Made by a program: the position numbers and the translations under genes. Shown here piece after piece: positions 16,537 through 25,722 of a stretch of DNA of 48,317 nt (the stretch's first letter is position 1; each line of letters opens with the position of its first letter). The notes beneath the pieces are model-generated. The model was not told the DNA's origin. It did not search any database and saw only the letters and a program-made list of their open reading frames with translations. Source of the DNA: Nitrososphaeria archaeon (GTDB lineage: Archaea; Thermoproteota; Nitrososphaeria; Conexivisphaerales; DTJL01); contig JARVJU010000015.1 of assembly GCA_029775965.1 (NCBI GenBank), positions 1 through 48,317 of the forward strand, in the 5' to 3' direction.

Positions 16537-17109
16537 TTGAAAAAGGGAAACCAGAGGCAAAGAGGAATTTCAGATCTCGTTGGAGCGTTATTAACAGTAG
16601 CTATAACAATAATAGCAGGCGTAGCTGTATTCAGCTTTGTTAACTCCCAAGCAGGCGTCAGTGAGAATATCTATGGTCAGAGTGTTGGAAATACTGTCAG
16701 TTTTCTGGCTGAGAAATTTATTATAGTGGATATAAACTACAGTAACAATGGCAATAGCTTAAGCATATGGTTATACAATACAGGCAATATCAATTTGAGG
16801 GTTGTTCAGGTATTAGTTTACAATTCAAGCAAATCGTTTTATATGCTCTATAATGCTACGACTGTAAAGAGTCTCAGCGGAACTTCATGCTCGGCATCCT
16901 CTTCTGGCCTTGAATCTCCGTTGCTGTATAACCCAACCCAGCAGAGCTCTCCACAACCTGGGTCAATTAATCTGGCACCTGGATACATAACTATATTGAA
17001 ATTAACTATACCTTCAACCTGCTCTGTTTCCTTTGTGAAAGGTGTAACCTATTATGTGAATGTGCTCGGATTATACGGTAACACAGTAATTTATTATCAG
17101 ACAAGGTGA
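16537..17109 (+). CDS. Type IV pilin-like protein
   Basis: A 190-residue protein beginning with a basic segment (KKGNQRQR), then GISDLVGALLTVAITIIAGVAVFSF, an N-terminal pilin-type helix; a prepilin peptidase would cut after the Gly or just before ISDL. The remainder is a beta-rich extracellular domain with a putative Cys pair (SGTSCSAS and PSTCSVSF). TTG start at 16537, right before the basic residues. It overlaps the next pilin-like gene or lies 8 nt before it, depending on start, so both are co-transcribed with the ATPase. It may be a minor or tip pilin. Confidence 0.8.
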   Translation: MKKGNQRQRGISDLVGALLTVAITIIAGVAVFSFVNSQAGVSENIYGQSVGNTVSFLAEKFIIVDINYSNNGNSLSIWLYNTGNINLRVVQVLVYNSSKSFYMLYNATTVKSLSGTSCSASSSGLESPLLYNPTQQSSPQPGSINLAPGYITILKLTIPSTCSVSFVKGVTYYVNVLGLYGNTVIYYQTR

Positions 17110-17117
17110 TCTTGGAA

Positions 17118-18182
17118 ATGTTTTCAAAAAGTAAAGCAAGAGTCATAAGAAGAAGGGCAATAGCAGGGATAGTCGCAGCAGTAATCCTTTTTGCTATGCT
17201 CTTCACTACGGGCTTGGCTTTCTTCCTTTTCTTAAACAGTCAAAATTTAAGATATAGCCAGTCCCTTTTGACTAGGGCAAACAACATACAAACTTCAATT
17301 TCGGAGAACCTTTTGATAACTGCTTCTACGTCAAATAGCTACATAGCCTTTGTGGTTAACAATATTGGAGGAGTACCATCTACAATAGTAGCTGCAATAG
17401 TAACCAACTCAAGCGGTTATATATTTGCTTATTATAATTCAACGAATAGCAAAATCGGTCTTCCAATAGCACTCAATTCCGGAGCAGCTTCATCACAAAT
17501 AACTACCAGTGTACTTTACGTTTCAGGTAATACGTACGTTATCAAGGTTCTTACTCAGGCAGGAAATGTTTTCAGCACCACCTACCCTCCCACAGCAACC
17601 TCTTTAGCAGCTCAAGCTCTTTCCAGCGGCGCAATTGGGGATCTATACCTTCGATTCTCTTCCTATACGTATTATACTGTAGTGAGCTGTCAATCAAGTC
17701 TCTCAGGAAGCTCGGGATATTGTCTTAATCAACAAGGCCCAGCCTTCACGATTCCCGTAAACACAATTAGCGGTTCAGCAGGAATTGCTTTTTCTGTTCA
17801 GGTAACGAATCTAAATACTAATCAGCTCACCATAACTCTCGATCAGTACTCACTTCTGTTGCAAAATTTTTTTAGCAATTCACAGAGTTTTAAGAATAAT
17901 TTCTGGTATATTATAACAAATAAGACGGATTCATCCGGCAACAACGTGATAATGTCCCAGTATACACCCGTTGTGTTGCCTTATGATGTTCCCGTTACTA
18001 TAATTTTTGGGTCTGGATTACCCGGCTCTTTTAGCCCACAGTCCCCGACCCACCTTCCGGTTGGTAAAGGACCAGTAACTGCTCAATGTTTTATAGTATC
18101 CCATGGATGGGAGGGAATACCACAAAGCCAAACACAAAATTATGGTCAGAATATGCCGTATGTGACCAGCTTGTATGAGTAG
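17118..18182 (+). CDS. Pilin-like secreted protein, large
   Basis: A protein of about 354 residues with a basic N-terminus (KARVIRRRA) followed by IAGIVAAVILFAMLFTTGLA, a pilin-like signal/anchor helix, and a long Ser/Thr/Asn-rich exterior domain. I take the ATG at 17118; a GTG at 17106 overlapping the preceding stop would add four residues. Size and position between a pilin and the motor ATPase suggest a minor pilin or pilus-anchoring component. The C-terminal half has one Cys pair (SCQSSLSGSSGYC). The ATPase gene follows after 13 nt with a GAGGTG ribosome-binding site. Confidence 0.72.
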   Translation: MFSKSKARVIRRRAIAGIVAAVILFAMLFTTGLAFFLFLNSQNLRYSQSLLTRANNIQTSISENLLITASTSNSYIAFVVNNIGGVPSTIVAAIVTNSSGYIFAYYNSTNSKIGLPIALNSGAASSQITTSVLYVSGNTYVIKVLTQAGNVFSTTYPPTATSLAAQALSSGAIGDLYLRFSSYTYYTVVSCQSSLSGSSGYCLNQQGPAFTIPVNTISGSAGIAFSVQVTNLNTNQLTITLDQYSLLLQNFFSNSQSFKNNFWYIITNKTDSSGNNVIMSQYTPVVLPYDVPVTIIFGSGLPGSFSPQSPTHLPVGKGPVTAQCFIVSHGWEGIPQSQTQNYGQNMPYVTSLYE

Positions 18183-18195
18183 AGGTGAATAGCAT

Positions 18196-21100
18196 ATGTT
18201 TGATAAGCTTATGGGTAAAAAACATGACCTCTTCAGCAAAAAGAGTATTGAACAGATAAGGTATCCATTCGTAGGTGAAGCTTTACCTCCTTCATGGATG
18301 GTCATAGATAAATATGCTCTGAATGCTCCCTTTGCCTTTGCAATAATCGCTGAAGACCCCTCAACTGGAGTAAAGAAATATTTTCTTGATGAATTATCAT
18401 TATCGAAGATAGAGGCTGCAATCTACACCAATTTGCTTGATACTCTAGAAAATGAGCTTACCGTGCCCAGAAGTGAGATAAACCCAAAGACGTATTTCAT
18501 GGAGCAGGCTAACAGAATCATAAGCAAATACAAGATAAAGGCTTCTCAGATAGCGTGGCCTAAAATATACTACTTTGCAGAAAGAGACCTTGTAGGCTTT
18601 GATGTTATAGATGGCCTCATGAGAGACCCCAACATAGAGGATATTTCTGCTGATGGTGTCAATAGACCTATATTTGTCTATCAACGCAAGTATGAAAGCC
18701 TTGAAACTAATATAATAATGAAGGATGAGGAGAGGCTGGATAATTTAATCTCGAAGCTCGCCCATCTATCAGGTAAGCATGTTTCAACAGCATTTCCTAT
18801 AGTGCAAGGCATATTGCCAGGCAGGCACAGACTAGCTGCAACATACAGAAGGGAGATCTCTCCACAAGGAGGCAGCTTCACAATAAGAAAATTCAGGGAA
18901 GACCCCTTAACAATAATAGATATGCTGAACCTTAATGTAATTGACCATAATCTCGCATCTTATGTCTGGCTGCTTATGGAAAATAACATGAGCAGCTTGG
19001 TCGTTGGCTCTACTGGTGCAGGAAAGACTACCCTGCTCAACGCTCTTCTGACTCTAACAAGAACAAACATCAAAGTTGTTACAATAGAAGAGGTGCAGGA
19101 GATTAACATCCCTCATTCAAACTGGACAGCTCTGGTTTCAAGAGAAAGCTTTGGCGCTATAGACGAGCATGGCAGGGAAGTAAGTCTTTTCGACCTTGTG
19201 AAGACAGCGATGAGGATGAGGCCTGATGTACTAGTTGTAGGAGAAGTAAGAGGAGAAGAGGCATACGTACTCTTTCAGGCTATAGCTAGTGTTACTGGCG
19301 ATACGCCTATACTGATAAAAGAAGATGACAAAGTCAAGCTTACTAGCATAGGGGAATTTGTAGATAGGTTCTACAGAGATGGAGTGGAAAGAGTGCCAGT
19401 ATATGTCTCTGGTAAAGAAGTGCTCTCTTTCACCAATGATGGCAGTGTTCTTTTCAGGCCTATCACATATCTGCTCAGGCATAAAGCTGATGAAGTGTAC
19501 AGAATATTCTACAGGGGTGGAGAGGTTAGAGCAACCGCAAGCCATTCCGTTTTTGTGATAGATGAGTATGGCAAGATAGTCGAAAAGCCAGTAAGCACTC
19601 TGGCTGCAGGCGAAGTATTGGTAAGCACATGTGGCTCACAAATAGAACGTAATAAGCAAGCAATAGACTGCAAAGAGATACTTAGCAACTTAGAATGGCA
19701 TAGATCGAAAACGGAAAGATTATTACAAGCACTTCCAAGATATGGTTCGAAGCAGACTATAGAAAAAGAGTCTCCAGGAATTGAGAAAGAATATAGATGC
19801 AATGATTTTAGCAATAGCTTTTCTGCAAAGATTACTGAGCTTTATACAGACAGAATAGCTACGAAAGAAGAAAGCTTGATATCTTTTACAAAATTAACAC
19901 GTATTCCTAGCACAATAGAGGTGGACAGGCTTTTTGCTAGAGTGCTTGGCGTATTCCTAGCTGATGGATACATTTGGCAGCATGAGGATTCCAGAATAGT
20001 TTTCAAGCTAAGCAAAAAGAGAGAATCACTCTTCGCTCAGGATATTCTTGAGTTCTTCTCCAGGCTTGGTGTTGGGGCATCAATACAGCAAAGAGAAACT
20101 TATTCTATTTACGAATTCGACAATGCTCCTCTTGCAAATATCTTCGAATATCTCTGCGGTAAAAAGCCTAGTGATAAAAGAATCCCAGACCTCCTGTGGA
20201 CAGCTCCAACAGATATTGTTGATGCGTTTTTCGAAGGGCTGAGTAATGATGCAAATAGAGCATTAAAGAGCGACTATTATTGCTACACTTCAGAAAGGAA
20301 AGAGCTGATAAGCTCAATATCCTGGCTTGCAAGATTGGCTGGAAGGTCTTCATTTATAATTGAGAGAAATAGAAGATACCTGACTGTATACGTATCAAAG
20401 ATAGATACCATCTGCAGAAGCAATGTCATACCTGCAAAGCTGCTCACAAATCTAAAAAAGATGCTGAATTCTACTGCTTGGAGGTTTATCCCCAAAGAAA
20501 GTGCAAAAATGATCTCAAAAGCTAGGGCAAGAAAAGCTATGCAGGAAATAATCCAGAAGAAAAGAGCCCCTCTTACATGGGAAGCATCCCAGCTGATAGA
20601 TAGAATATCAAACTTCCTTAACAGCTCACTTATCGCTTCGCCTATATTAAAGATAGAAAGAGAAAAATTCAACGGATATGTTTATGATATCTCTGTTCCA
20701 GGCACTGAAGCTTTCTTTGGTGGCGAGTCGCCTATAGCATTGCACAATACTGGACACGGAGGTCTTGGCACTGTGCACGCTGATGATGCGGCATCAGCCA
20801 TACAAAGATTGACAACGAAGCCTATGGATGTACCACCAGCATTCATCCCATTCCTAGACCTAGTGCTTACAATAAGAAGAGTAGCAATTCCTTTACCAGG
20901 AGGGGGGCAGAGGGTGGTAAGAAGGGTTCTCTCTGTAGATGAAATACTCAGTGTAGGTAATTATGTGAAGATGTTCAGCTGGGATCCTCAAACAGATAGG
21001 CATATCGTCTCCCCTCTAAAGAACAGTGTGAAGCTGAACAGGCTTGCCAAAGATATAGGTGTTACATTAGCTGACCTTGCAGATGAATTAAACAGAAGGA

Positions 21101-21291
21101 CTATGGTTCTCAGATGGGCACAGCAGAAAGGAATCAGGAATTTCAGGGAGCTCTCTGCTTTATTTGAAGAATACAGGTCTAAACAAAAGGAGGTGTATGA
21201 GAGATCCCTCAGAGAGCTTGGGCTTACGAAGACTACTGCAGAGGCTCAGCTTGAGCAGGTGGTTGAGGGTAATGCAGAAGGCCAAACTTAA
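18196..21291 (+). CDS. Type IV pilus/secretion ATPase (GspE/VirB11-like) with intein
   Basis: Motor ATPase powering pilus assembly in the cytoplasm. The 1031-residue precursor is interrupted by a 487-residue intein; the spliced protein would be 544 residues, normal for this family. Extein motifs: Walker A GSTGAGKT at 271-278, Walker B region VLVVGEVRGEE at 345-355, and the His box GHGGLGTVHAD at 853-863 (after the intein). The intein sits between FQAIA and TGHGG, so without splicing the His box is separated from the core. ATG start with a GAGGTG ribosome-binding site at about 18182-18187. The membrane platform gene overlaps its end by 20 nt. Confidence 0.95.
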   Translation: MFDKLMGKKHDLFSKKSIEQIRYPFVGEALPPSWMVIDKYALNAPFAFAIIAEDPSTGVKKYFLDELSLSKIEAAIYTNLLDTLENELTVPRSEINPKTYFMEQANRIISKYKIKASQIAWPKIYYFAERDLVGFDVIDGLMRDPNIEDISADGVNRPIFVYQRKYESLETNIIMKDEERLDNLISKLAHLSGKHVSTAFPIVQGILPGRHRLAATYRREISPQGGSFTIRKFREDPLTIIDMLNLNVIDHNLASYVWLLMENNMSSLVVGSTGAGKTTLLNALLTLTRTNIKVVTIEEVQEINIPHSNWTALVSRESFGAIDEHGREVSLFDLVKTAMRMRPDVLVVGEVRGEEAYVLFQAIASVTGDTPILIKEDDKVKLTSIGEFVDRFYRDGVERVPVYVSGKEVLSFTNDGSVLFRPITYLLRHKADEVYRIFYRGGEVRATASHSVFVIDEYGKIVEKPVSTLAAGEVLVSTCGSQIERNKQAIDCKEILSNLEWHRSKTERLLQALPRYGSKQTIEKESPGIEKEYRCNDFSNSFSAKITELYTDRIATKEESLISFTKLTRIPSTIEVDRLFARVLGVFLADGYIWQHEDSRIVFKLSKKRESLFAQDILEFFSRLGVGASIQQRETYSIYEFDNAPLANIFEYLCGKKPSDKRIPDLLWTAPTDIVDAFFEGLSNDANRALKSDYYCYTSERKELISSISWLARLAGRSSFIIERNRRYLTVYVSKIDTICRSNVIPAKLLTNLKKMLNSTAWRFIPKESAKMISKARARKAMQEIIQKKRAPLTWEASQLIDRISNFLNSSLIASPILKIEREKFNGYVYDISVPGTEAFFGGESPIALHNTGHGGLGTVHADDAASAIQRLTTKPMDVPPAFIPFLDLVLTIRRVAIPLPGGGQRVVRRVLSVDEILSVGNYVKMFSWDPQTDRHIVSPLKNSVKLNRLAKDIGVTLADLADELNRRTMVLRWAQQKGIRNFRELSALFEEYRSKQKEVYERSLRELGLTKTTAEAQLEQVVEGNAEGQT
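19288..20748 (+). other. Intein with LAGLIDADG homing endonuclease domain
   Basis: Precursor residues 365-851. Block A begins SVTGDTPILI with Ser as residue 1; block B is VRATASHSVFV with the T-x-x-H pair; block C/D is LGVFLADGY at 584-592 (first LAGLIDADG motif); block E is FFEGLSNDA at 678-686; block F is YVYDISVPGTEAFFGG; block G ends IALHN, followed by Thr as the +1 residue. All splicing residues are present, so splicing is expected. In the second endonuclease motif the position normally held by catalytic Asp looks like Ala686 or a shifted Asp685, so the nuclease may be weak or inactive. Confidence 0.93.
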
Positions 21292-22987
21292 AAAGGTGAA
21301 GAAGCGGCAGAAGGAAGAAAGAGATTCTCTAGATACAATCAGCACAATAGCATACAGAATTTTCAGAGGTCCTGCAACTTCCATAGCTAAAAAGATGCCT
21401 AGTATGAGAGAAGAGCTTCTAAAGTCGAATATGAGATTAACGCCTGAGGCTCTTATCTCACTTGCTTTATTCCTCACAACGATAACAGGTATAATCTCGG
21501 CTGTGCTTGTAATTCTTGCCTTATTGCTGAGATTCCTTTATCTTTTCATGGCTGTAGTCATACCTCCGATAGTCTTCATTGTTCTTGTAATGTCTCCAAA
21601 GATGAGTCAATCTTCCAGAGCTTATGCGGTTGAGAATGAATTACCCTACGTGATGGGTTTCATGCAGGTACTTGCTGGGGGTGGTGTTTCGCCAATAATT
21701 GCTCTAAAGAGAATATCTGGCATGAGCAAAGTCTTCCCTGCTGCATCAAAGGAAGCCAAGAGGATACTTATCGATATAGAAGTGTTTGGAAAGGATCCGA
21801 TAACAGCGTTGACAAATGCAGCAAGGACAAATCCTAACAGGGATTTCGCAGAGTTTCTCTATGGCTATGCAACTATACTGAAGACAGGAGGTGATGTAGG
21901 AAATTATGTGCACATAAAGATGAGGGAGCTATTCGACAAGAGGAATATGAAGCTGAAAAGGTCAGCTGACACTATAGGCACCCTTGCAGAATCATACGTA
22001 ACCGTTACATCTGTTCTAGGTATAAGCCTCTTCATGCTTTACGAAGTTCAGTCTGTTATATCCCATAACCAGGCAGGCTTGCAGAGCATCTTTCTTTTTG
22101 CCTTTGTGATAGTGCCATTGATATCAGCAGTATTCATATGGTTGCTTGATAGTATGCAGCCTAAGCAGCCATATATAGATTATAGACCATTCAAAGCATT
22201 TGCTGTAAGCGGAGTTATAGGAGCAGCTCTATTCTTGATTCCTCTGCCTTTAAAGCTATACCTGCATGTCTCTATTGCTTTAGCAGCCATGGTTTCCTAT
22301 CCGGCTATCCTCTCGATGAAATATGCAAGAGAAAGAACAAGCATAGAGAATGCGTTGCCTGATTTCATAAGAGATGTGGCTGAAGGAAGAAAGATAGGTC
22401 TATCCCCTGAAATGAGCATAGAGCAGCTCGTAAACAAAGGCTACGGCCTTTTGAGTAGCCCTGTAAGAAAGATGGGTTCTCAGCTATCCTGGGGTCTCTC
22501 GCTTGATAAGGTAATGAAGAGCTTTGTTAATCAGGTTAACAGCTGGCTTGCAAAGGTGGTAGGCACTTTGATGCTTGAGGTTGTAGATGCAGGTGGTGGC
22601 ATGGTGCAAAGCTTCTCTGAGCTTGCGGACTTTACAAGAAAAGTGCAGGAGTTTGAGAATGACCTGAAAGCCTCTTTGAAACCCTACATAATGGTCATAT
22701 ACATGGCAGGTCTTATGATAGTGATAACTACATTTCTTATGGTTTATCTCATGACACAACCTGCTATCAGCTCTTATGGTGCATCATCTCTTGGTGGTGC
22801 TGTCAGCCCTACTGTGATAGAGGAGCTGCTTGTAGCTACAATCTTTGAGAGCTGGGTTGTTGGTTTCGTAGCTGGCAAGATGGGTAGTGGCTCATTAGCA
22901 AACGGTTTTATTCATGCATTTATACTTGTTATAGCAGGAGCACTGACAATAATACTGAGCGGTTTCTTCATTCATATACCCCTTTGA
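21272..22987 (+). CDS. Pilus assembly membrane platform protein (TadC/FlaJ-like)
   Basis: Inner-membrane platform that works with the ATPase to build the filament. About 571 residues: a highly basic N-terminal segment (KLKKVKKRQKEER), a membrane pair near 75-125, a cytoplasmic T2SF domain with GFMQVLAGGGVSP and DPITAL..AARTNPN, then a second membrane cluster and a second T2SF-like domain (PDFIRDVAEGRKIGLSPE), and three or four C-terminal membrane helices. The start is the ATG at 21272, overlapping the ATPase end by 20 nt with GAGGG upstream; a farther upstream in-frame ATG at 21164 is unlikely. Last gene of the pilus operon. Confidence 0.92.
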   Translation: MQKAKLKKVKKRQKEERDSLDTISTIAYRIFRGPATSIAKKMPSMREELLKSNMRLTPEALISLALFLTTITGIISAVLVILALLLRFLYLFMAVVIPPIVFIVLVMSPKMSQSSRAYAVENELPYVMGFMQVLAGGGVSPIIALKRISGMSKVFPAASKEAKRILIDIEVFGKDPITALTNAARTNPNRDFAEFLYGYATILKTGGDVGNYVHIKMRELFDKRNMKLKRSADTIGTLAESYVTVTSVLGISLFMLYEVQSVISHNQAGLQSIFLFAFVIVPLISAVFIWLLDSMQPKQPYIDYRPFKAFAVSGVIGAALFLIPLPLKLYLHVSIALAAMVSYPAILSMKYARERTSIENALPDFIRDVAEGRKIGLSPEMSIEQLVNKGYGLLSSPVRKMGSQLSWGLSLDKVMKSFVNQVNSWLAKVVGTLMLEVVDAGGGMVQSFSELADFTRKVQEFENDLKASLKPYIMVIYMAGLMIVITTFLMVYLMTQPAISSYGASSLGGAVSPTVIEELLVATIFESWVVGFVAGKMGSGSLANGFIHAFILVIAGALTIILSGFFIHIPL

Positions 22988-23036
22988 TTTAAGCTTGAAA
23001 ACTATCCTGATAAATAAAGAAAGATTACAAATGAGA

Positions 23037-23813
23037 TTATACTGCAGCTGCAACTAGCTGAAGTATGCTCTGTTCAAAAACAGAATGGTTGGCGAAGTGA
23101 TTGTTGCCATCTGTTATGAATGTATATTCCCAGTATATGCCAAAAAGGCCAAATGTGATTACTGTCAGAACGAGGTATAAAACATAACTCCTATGCTGTA
23201 TGGGTGAACTTCTCCTGAAGCTGAATTGCAGCCCAAGAGCGGTAAATGCTCTCTCCAGGTCTGAAAGGAGAAAGTCTTCTCTCTTCTCGTGGTTGTAAAA
23301 GTCATAGTTCAGAAAATAGAATATGTAAAGCCATGCAATTATACCGACTATTGGGATAAGCAAAAGTATAACCCATAATACAGCACTCTTCTCTGTCTCT
23401 TCAACCTGCTCTGTCCTTTTTATATTCTCTATCGAGCCTAGCACACCATCTATGTTTATACTCTTTCTGGCAGCGATATCCTTCAACACTGCAATAATGT
23501 CTGTAGTCAGGTTGTGCTGCCTTGCAAAATGCTGGTTCCTACGTCTTATCAAAATGTAGAAGAAGTAGAGCTGCAGTATATCTATCAGAAAGAATACAGC
23601 AAAGAATGGGCCGAAGCCAGGTGTGAAGAATGTAAACGGAAAGGTAGGAGCTGGAGCTACAGGGCTAAAAAATGCTATTGAAATTGCAAAGAAAATCAGT
23701 GCTACAATTATGGATAGAAAGGGAAGAAGAATCCAGAGGGTTGATACATTTTTATCTGTTATTACTTTCAGATCTATATCCTTTCGTAGAAGTTCCAAGC
23801 TTGTGGATGCCAT
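23037..23813 (-). CDS. Multi-pass membrane protein (DUF4234-like)
   Basis: A 258-residue protein with two N-terminal membrane helices, a cytoplasmic basic stretch (RRRNQHFARQHNL), two central helices around VILLLIPIVGIIAW, and a C-terminal YLVLTVITFGLFGIYWEY segment. The last motif, LT-x-x-T-x-G-x-F/Y-G-I-Y-W, is typical of DUF4234-type membrane proteins, and here it occurs in two forms (IVGIIAWLYIFYFLNYDF earlier). Function unknown. It converges with the pilus operon, leaving 49 nt between. Confidence 0.6.
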   Translation of the reverse strand: MASTSLELLRKDIDLKVITDKNVSTLWILLPFLSIIVALIFFAISIAFFSPVAPAPTFPFTFFTPGFGPFFAVFFLIDILQLYFFYILIRRRNQHFARQHNLTTDIIAVLKDIAARKSINIDGVLGSIENIKRTEQVEETEKSAVLWVILLLIPIVGIIAWLYIFYFLNYDFYNHEKREDFLLSDLERAFTALGLQFSFRRSSPIQHRSYVLYLVLTVITFGLFGIYWEYTFITDGNNHFANHSVFEQSILQLVAAAV

Positions 23814-23862
23814 ACCATACTATGCAGCATTTGCACTAATAAACATTGGAAAAGAGAAAAAG

Positions 23863-24135
23863 CTAGATCTTCTGGTAGTTGACCCAGTACAGCTTATTCT
23901 GCTTTCCCTTCAGCTTCCCCATTATCTTCTTCACAAGAGAAAAGATTCGTTTTCTCATCCATACAACCATCCATGCATCGAACAGAGCATAAGCTATACC
24001 AAAGCCCATCTGGTTAACTCCAATAGTATATGCAATAAATATGCTTGTAACATCAACTACAGACGCAACAGCATTCTCATACACATCCACCCTGTACCTG
24101 TTTATTGTTATCCAAGCCACGAGATGAAGTAGCAT
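23863..24135 (-). CDS. Small membrane protein
   Basis: About 90 residues with two or three hydrophobic segments (LLHLVAWITI, VVDVTSIFIAYTIGV, GFGIAYALFDAWMVVWM) and a strongly basic C-terminus (RKRIFSLVKKIMGKLKGK). No family is recognised. It lies upstream of the DUF4234-like gene on the same strand with a 49-nt gap, so the two may be co-expressed. ATG start. Confidence 0.5.
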   Translation of the reverse strand: MLLHLVAWITINRYRVDVYENAVASVVDVTSIFIAYTIGVNQMGFGIAYALFDAWMVVWMRKRIFSLVKKIMGKLKGKQNKLYWVNYQKI

Positions 24136-24200
24136 AAGGCATTTATAAATCTAGTAGAACTCTGAATATAGATTTAAAATCTTTGGAAAACGGAAAAACT

Positions 24201-24419
24201 TCAGTCGCTACCCTGCAGCTCTCTTTTTATATGTTGGAATTGTCTATGGTATTCAGAAGCCTGTCTATCCCTTTCCTGTTCAAAGATCATAGTTGTTGCT
24301 GCATATGAAATAACTTCTAAAATTTCGTGATGCTGATTAAGGTGCTTTATCAGTTCAGGCTTGTTCATAACCTGAGCATGACATATAGCACACTCATACC
24401 CTTGCTCACTGTCAGCCAT
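24201..24419 (-). CDS. Small C2H2 zinc-finger protein
   Basis: A 72-residue protein with one C2H2 finger: YECAICHAQVMNK...LIKHLNQHHE (Cys-x2-Cys, His-x4-His), followed by a helical tail rich in Arg, Gln and Glu. Small single-finger proteins of this kind are frequent in archaea and probably bind DNA or act as adaptors; the target is unknown. ATG start, with ATGGCTGACAGTG giving MADSEQG. The 24420-24866 region downstream in map order has no gene I can defend. Confidence 0.68.
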   Translation of the reverse strand: MADSEQGYECAICHAQVMNKPELIKHLNQHHEILEVISYAATTMIFEQERDRQASEYHRQFQHIKRELQGSD

Positions 24420-24866
24420 GGCTGCTTGTTAGGTAAGAACCACTATTATAATAAGTTATTTGAATTATGCACTTCATAACGTCATAAGCTCAACTATAGT
24501 ATTTACTGAAACAAGTTTTCATTAGCAGAAAAGAGTCTCTTCTGTTTAAATGACTTTCAAACGCAAGCTATTAAGCCTGAAGATTCGTCTGAAATTGAAA
24601 GGAATCAACGAGAGAGAATTCAACCTTGAGTGGTATCAAAGTTTTAAGGCAATTTTTATCAAGCATAGGATTAAGATATTTATTGTATGCTTCAGAAGCC
24701 CTTCTGTTCCTATTCAGGGCAAAAACTTTAGGGTGCAGCTGCTATTATTACAACGTTATACAGACTAAAAGATTCTCATAGGGGTCTTTGCTTAAATCTA
24801 TCTGATTGCATGAGTTTATAAGTAAGACTCAAAAATTTCCCATGCTCCTACCATGAGCCTTGTATA

Positions 24867-25058
24867 TCAGTGTTCTTTCTGACATCCTCTGCATCGCAAA
24901 CGATAGGAGGTTCCTACTTCATAGAATGACAGCTTTTGACCTCCTTTTGAGAGTTCCATGCATGTAGCACTTGCTATAGGCGTGAATTCGGGAATGCCCT
25001 TCCCTGCTTTTATCAATCCCAATTCCAATAATTCTGATAAACATCGCAATTCATCCAC
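24867..25058 (-). CDS. Small protein with C-terminal CxxC
   Basis: A 63-residue frame starting MDELRCLSELLELGL and ending CRGCQKEH. The N-terminal helix resembles a short helical domain, the middle has ATCMELSKGG and the end contributes Cys-x2-Cys plus His, so a zinc site is possible. No family recognised. It is divergent from the PPC-domain gene at 25139. Moderate to low confidence because of its size. Confidence 0.42.
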   Translation of the reverse strand: MDELRCLSELLELGLIKAGKGIPEFTPIASATCMELSKGGQKLSFYEVGTSYRLRCRGCQKEH

Positions 25059-25138
25059 ATCGCAAGCTCAGTGGCTTTCTTGCTCAAAGATACTGTAAGC
25101 AGAGCATAGTTAAATACCTGACTTGCCTTTTTAGTACC

Positions 25139-25543
25139 ATGGCAAAGATATACCTTGTAACTGCAAATAAAGAGGTTCCAAAGGTGATTTTAGACATAGC
25201 CAAAAGTGAGCAAATTCAAACAGCCAGAGTTGAAATGATAGGTGCTGTAAAGGAAGTAGAAATAGCATACTATGATCATGCCAAAAAGAAGTATGAGAGC
25301 AAAGTGTTGAAGGAGGATATGGAAGTTATTTCGATGCTTGGAAACGTATCGATGATGAGAGGGGAACCTATTCTGCATATACATGGCTCCTTCGGTAGAA
25401 GAGACTATTCTATTGTGGGAGGGCATGTGGTTAAAGCTGTGGCCGAGCCATTTCTTGAAGCCGTTATAACTCCTACTCAGAATAAGGCCTACAGAGAATA
25501 CGATGAAAATCTAGGGTTGAATGCAATCAAAAGGATAGAATGA
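25139..25543 (+). CDS. PPC/DUF296 domain protein
   Basis: A 134-residue stand-alone PPC (plant and prokaryote conserved, DUF296) domain. The signature is visible as VISMLGNVSMMRGEPILHIHGSF-type segment (short pieces ISMLGNVS and LHIHGSF) followed by DYSIVGGHVVKAVAEPFLEA, where the conserved His residues and GGH loop lie. In plants the domain is fused to AT-hooks; single-domain archaeal members form trimers and are of unknown role, possibly nucleotide or DNA binding. ATG start; length normal. Confidence 0.82.
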   Translation: MAKIYLVTANKEVPKVILDIAKSEQIQTARVEMIGAVKEVEIAYYDHAKKKYESKVLKEDMEVISMLGNVSMMRGEPILHIHGSFGRRDYSIVGGHVVKAVAEPFLEAVITPTQNKAYREYDENLGLNAIKRIE

Positions 25544-25590
25544 TACCATTTTATGCATACAACTTTTGCACTTATCGCACAAGAGAAATG

Positions 25591-25605
25591 TATTACGATG
25601 TAATA
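25591..25605. promoter_or_regulatory. Palindrome in convergent intergenic region
   Basis: TATTAC-GAT-GTAATA is a perfect 6-bp inverted repeat between the convergent genes ending at 25543 and 25723. It shares the ATTAC/GTAAT arms with the palindrome at 5531-5543. It could be a binding site or part of a bidirectional terminator, or chance. Confidence 0.2.
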
Positions 25606-25722
25606 TTTTGCTATGCAATTAACCGAGCTGGTCTGATATTACCTATCTATAAATGTCTTCTAAGCTAGCTGTATAAACCTCTATGGTATGTTTCTTGCTT
25701 GGCTGCTTCGTTCAGACTATTG

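Noticed and set aside
21164-21271. Longer start for the TadC/FlaJ-like gene
   Set aside because: Would overlap the ATPase by over 120 nt; the extra residues are not membrane or T2SF-like, and the ATG at 21272 has a GAGGG upstream.
24550-24768. 72-codon plus-strand frame with basic and hydrophobic residues
   Set aside because: No recognisable motif, no promoter or ribosome-binding signal, and composition expected of random AT-rich DNA.
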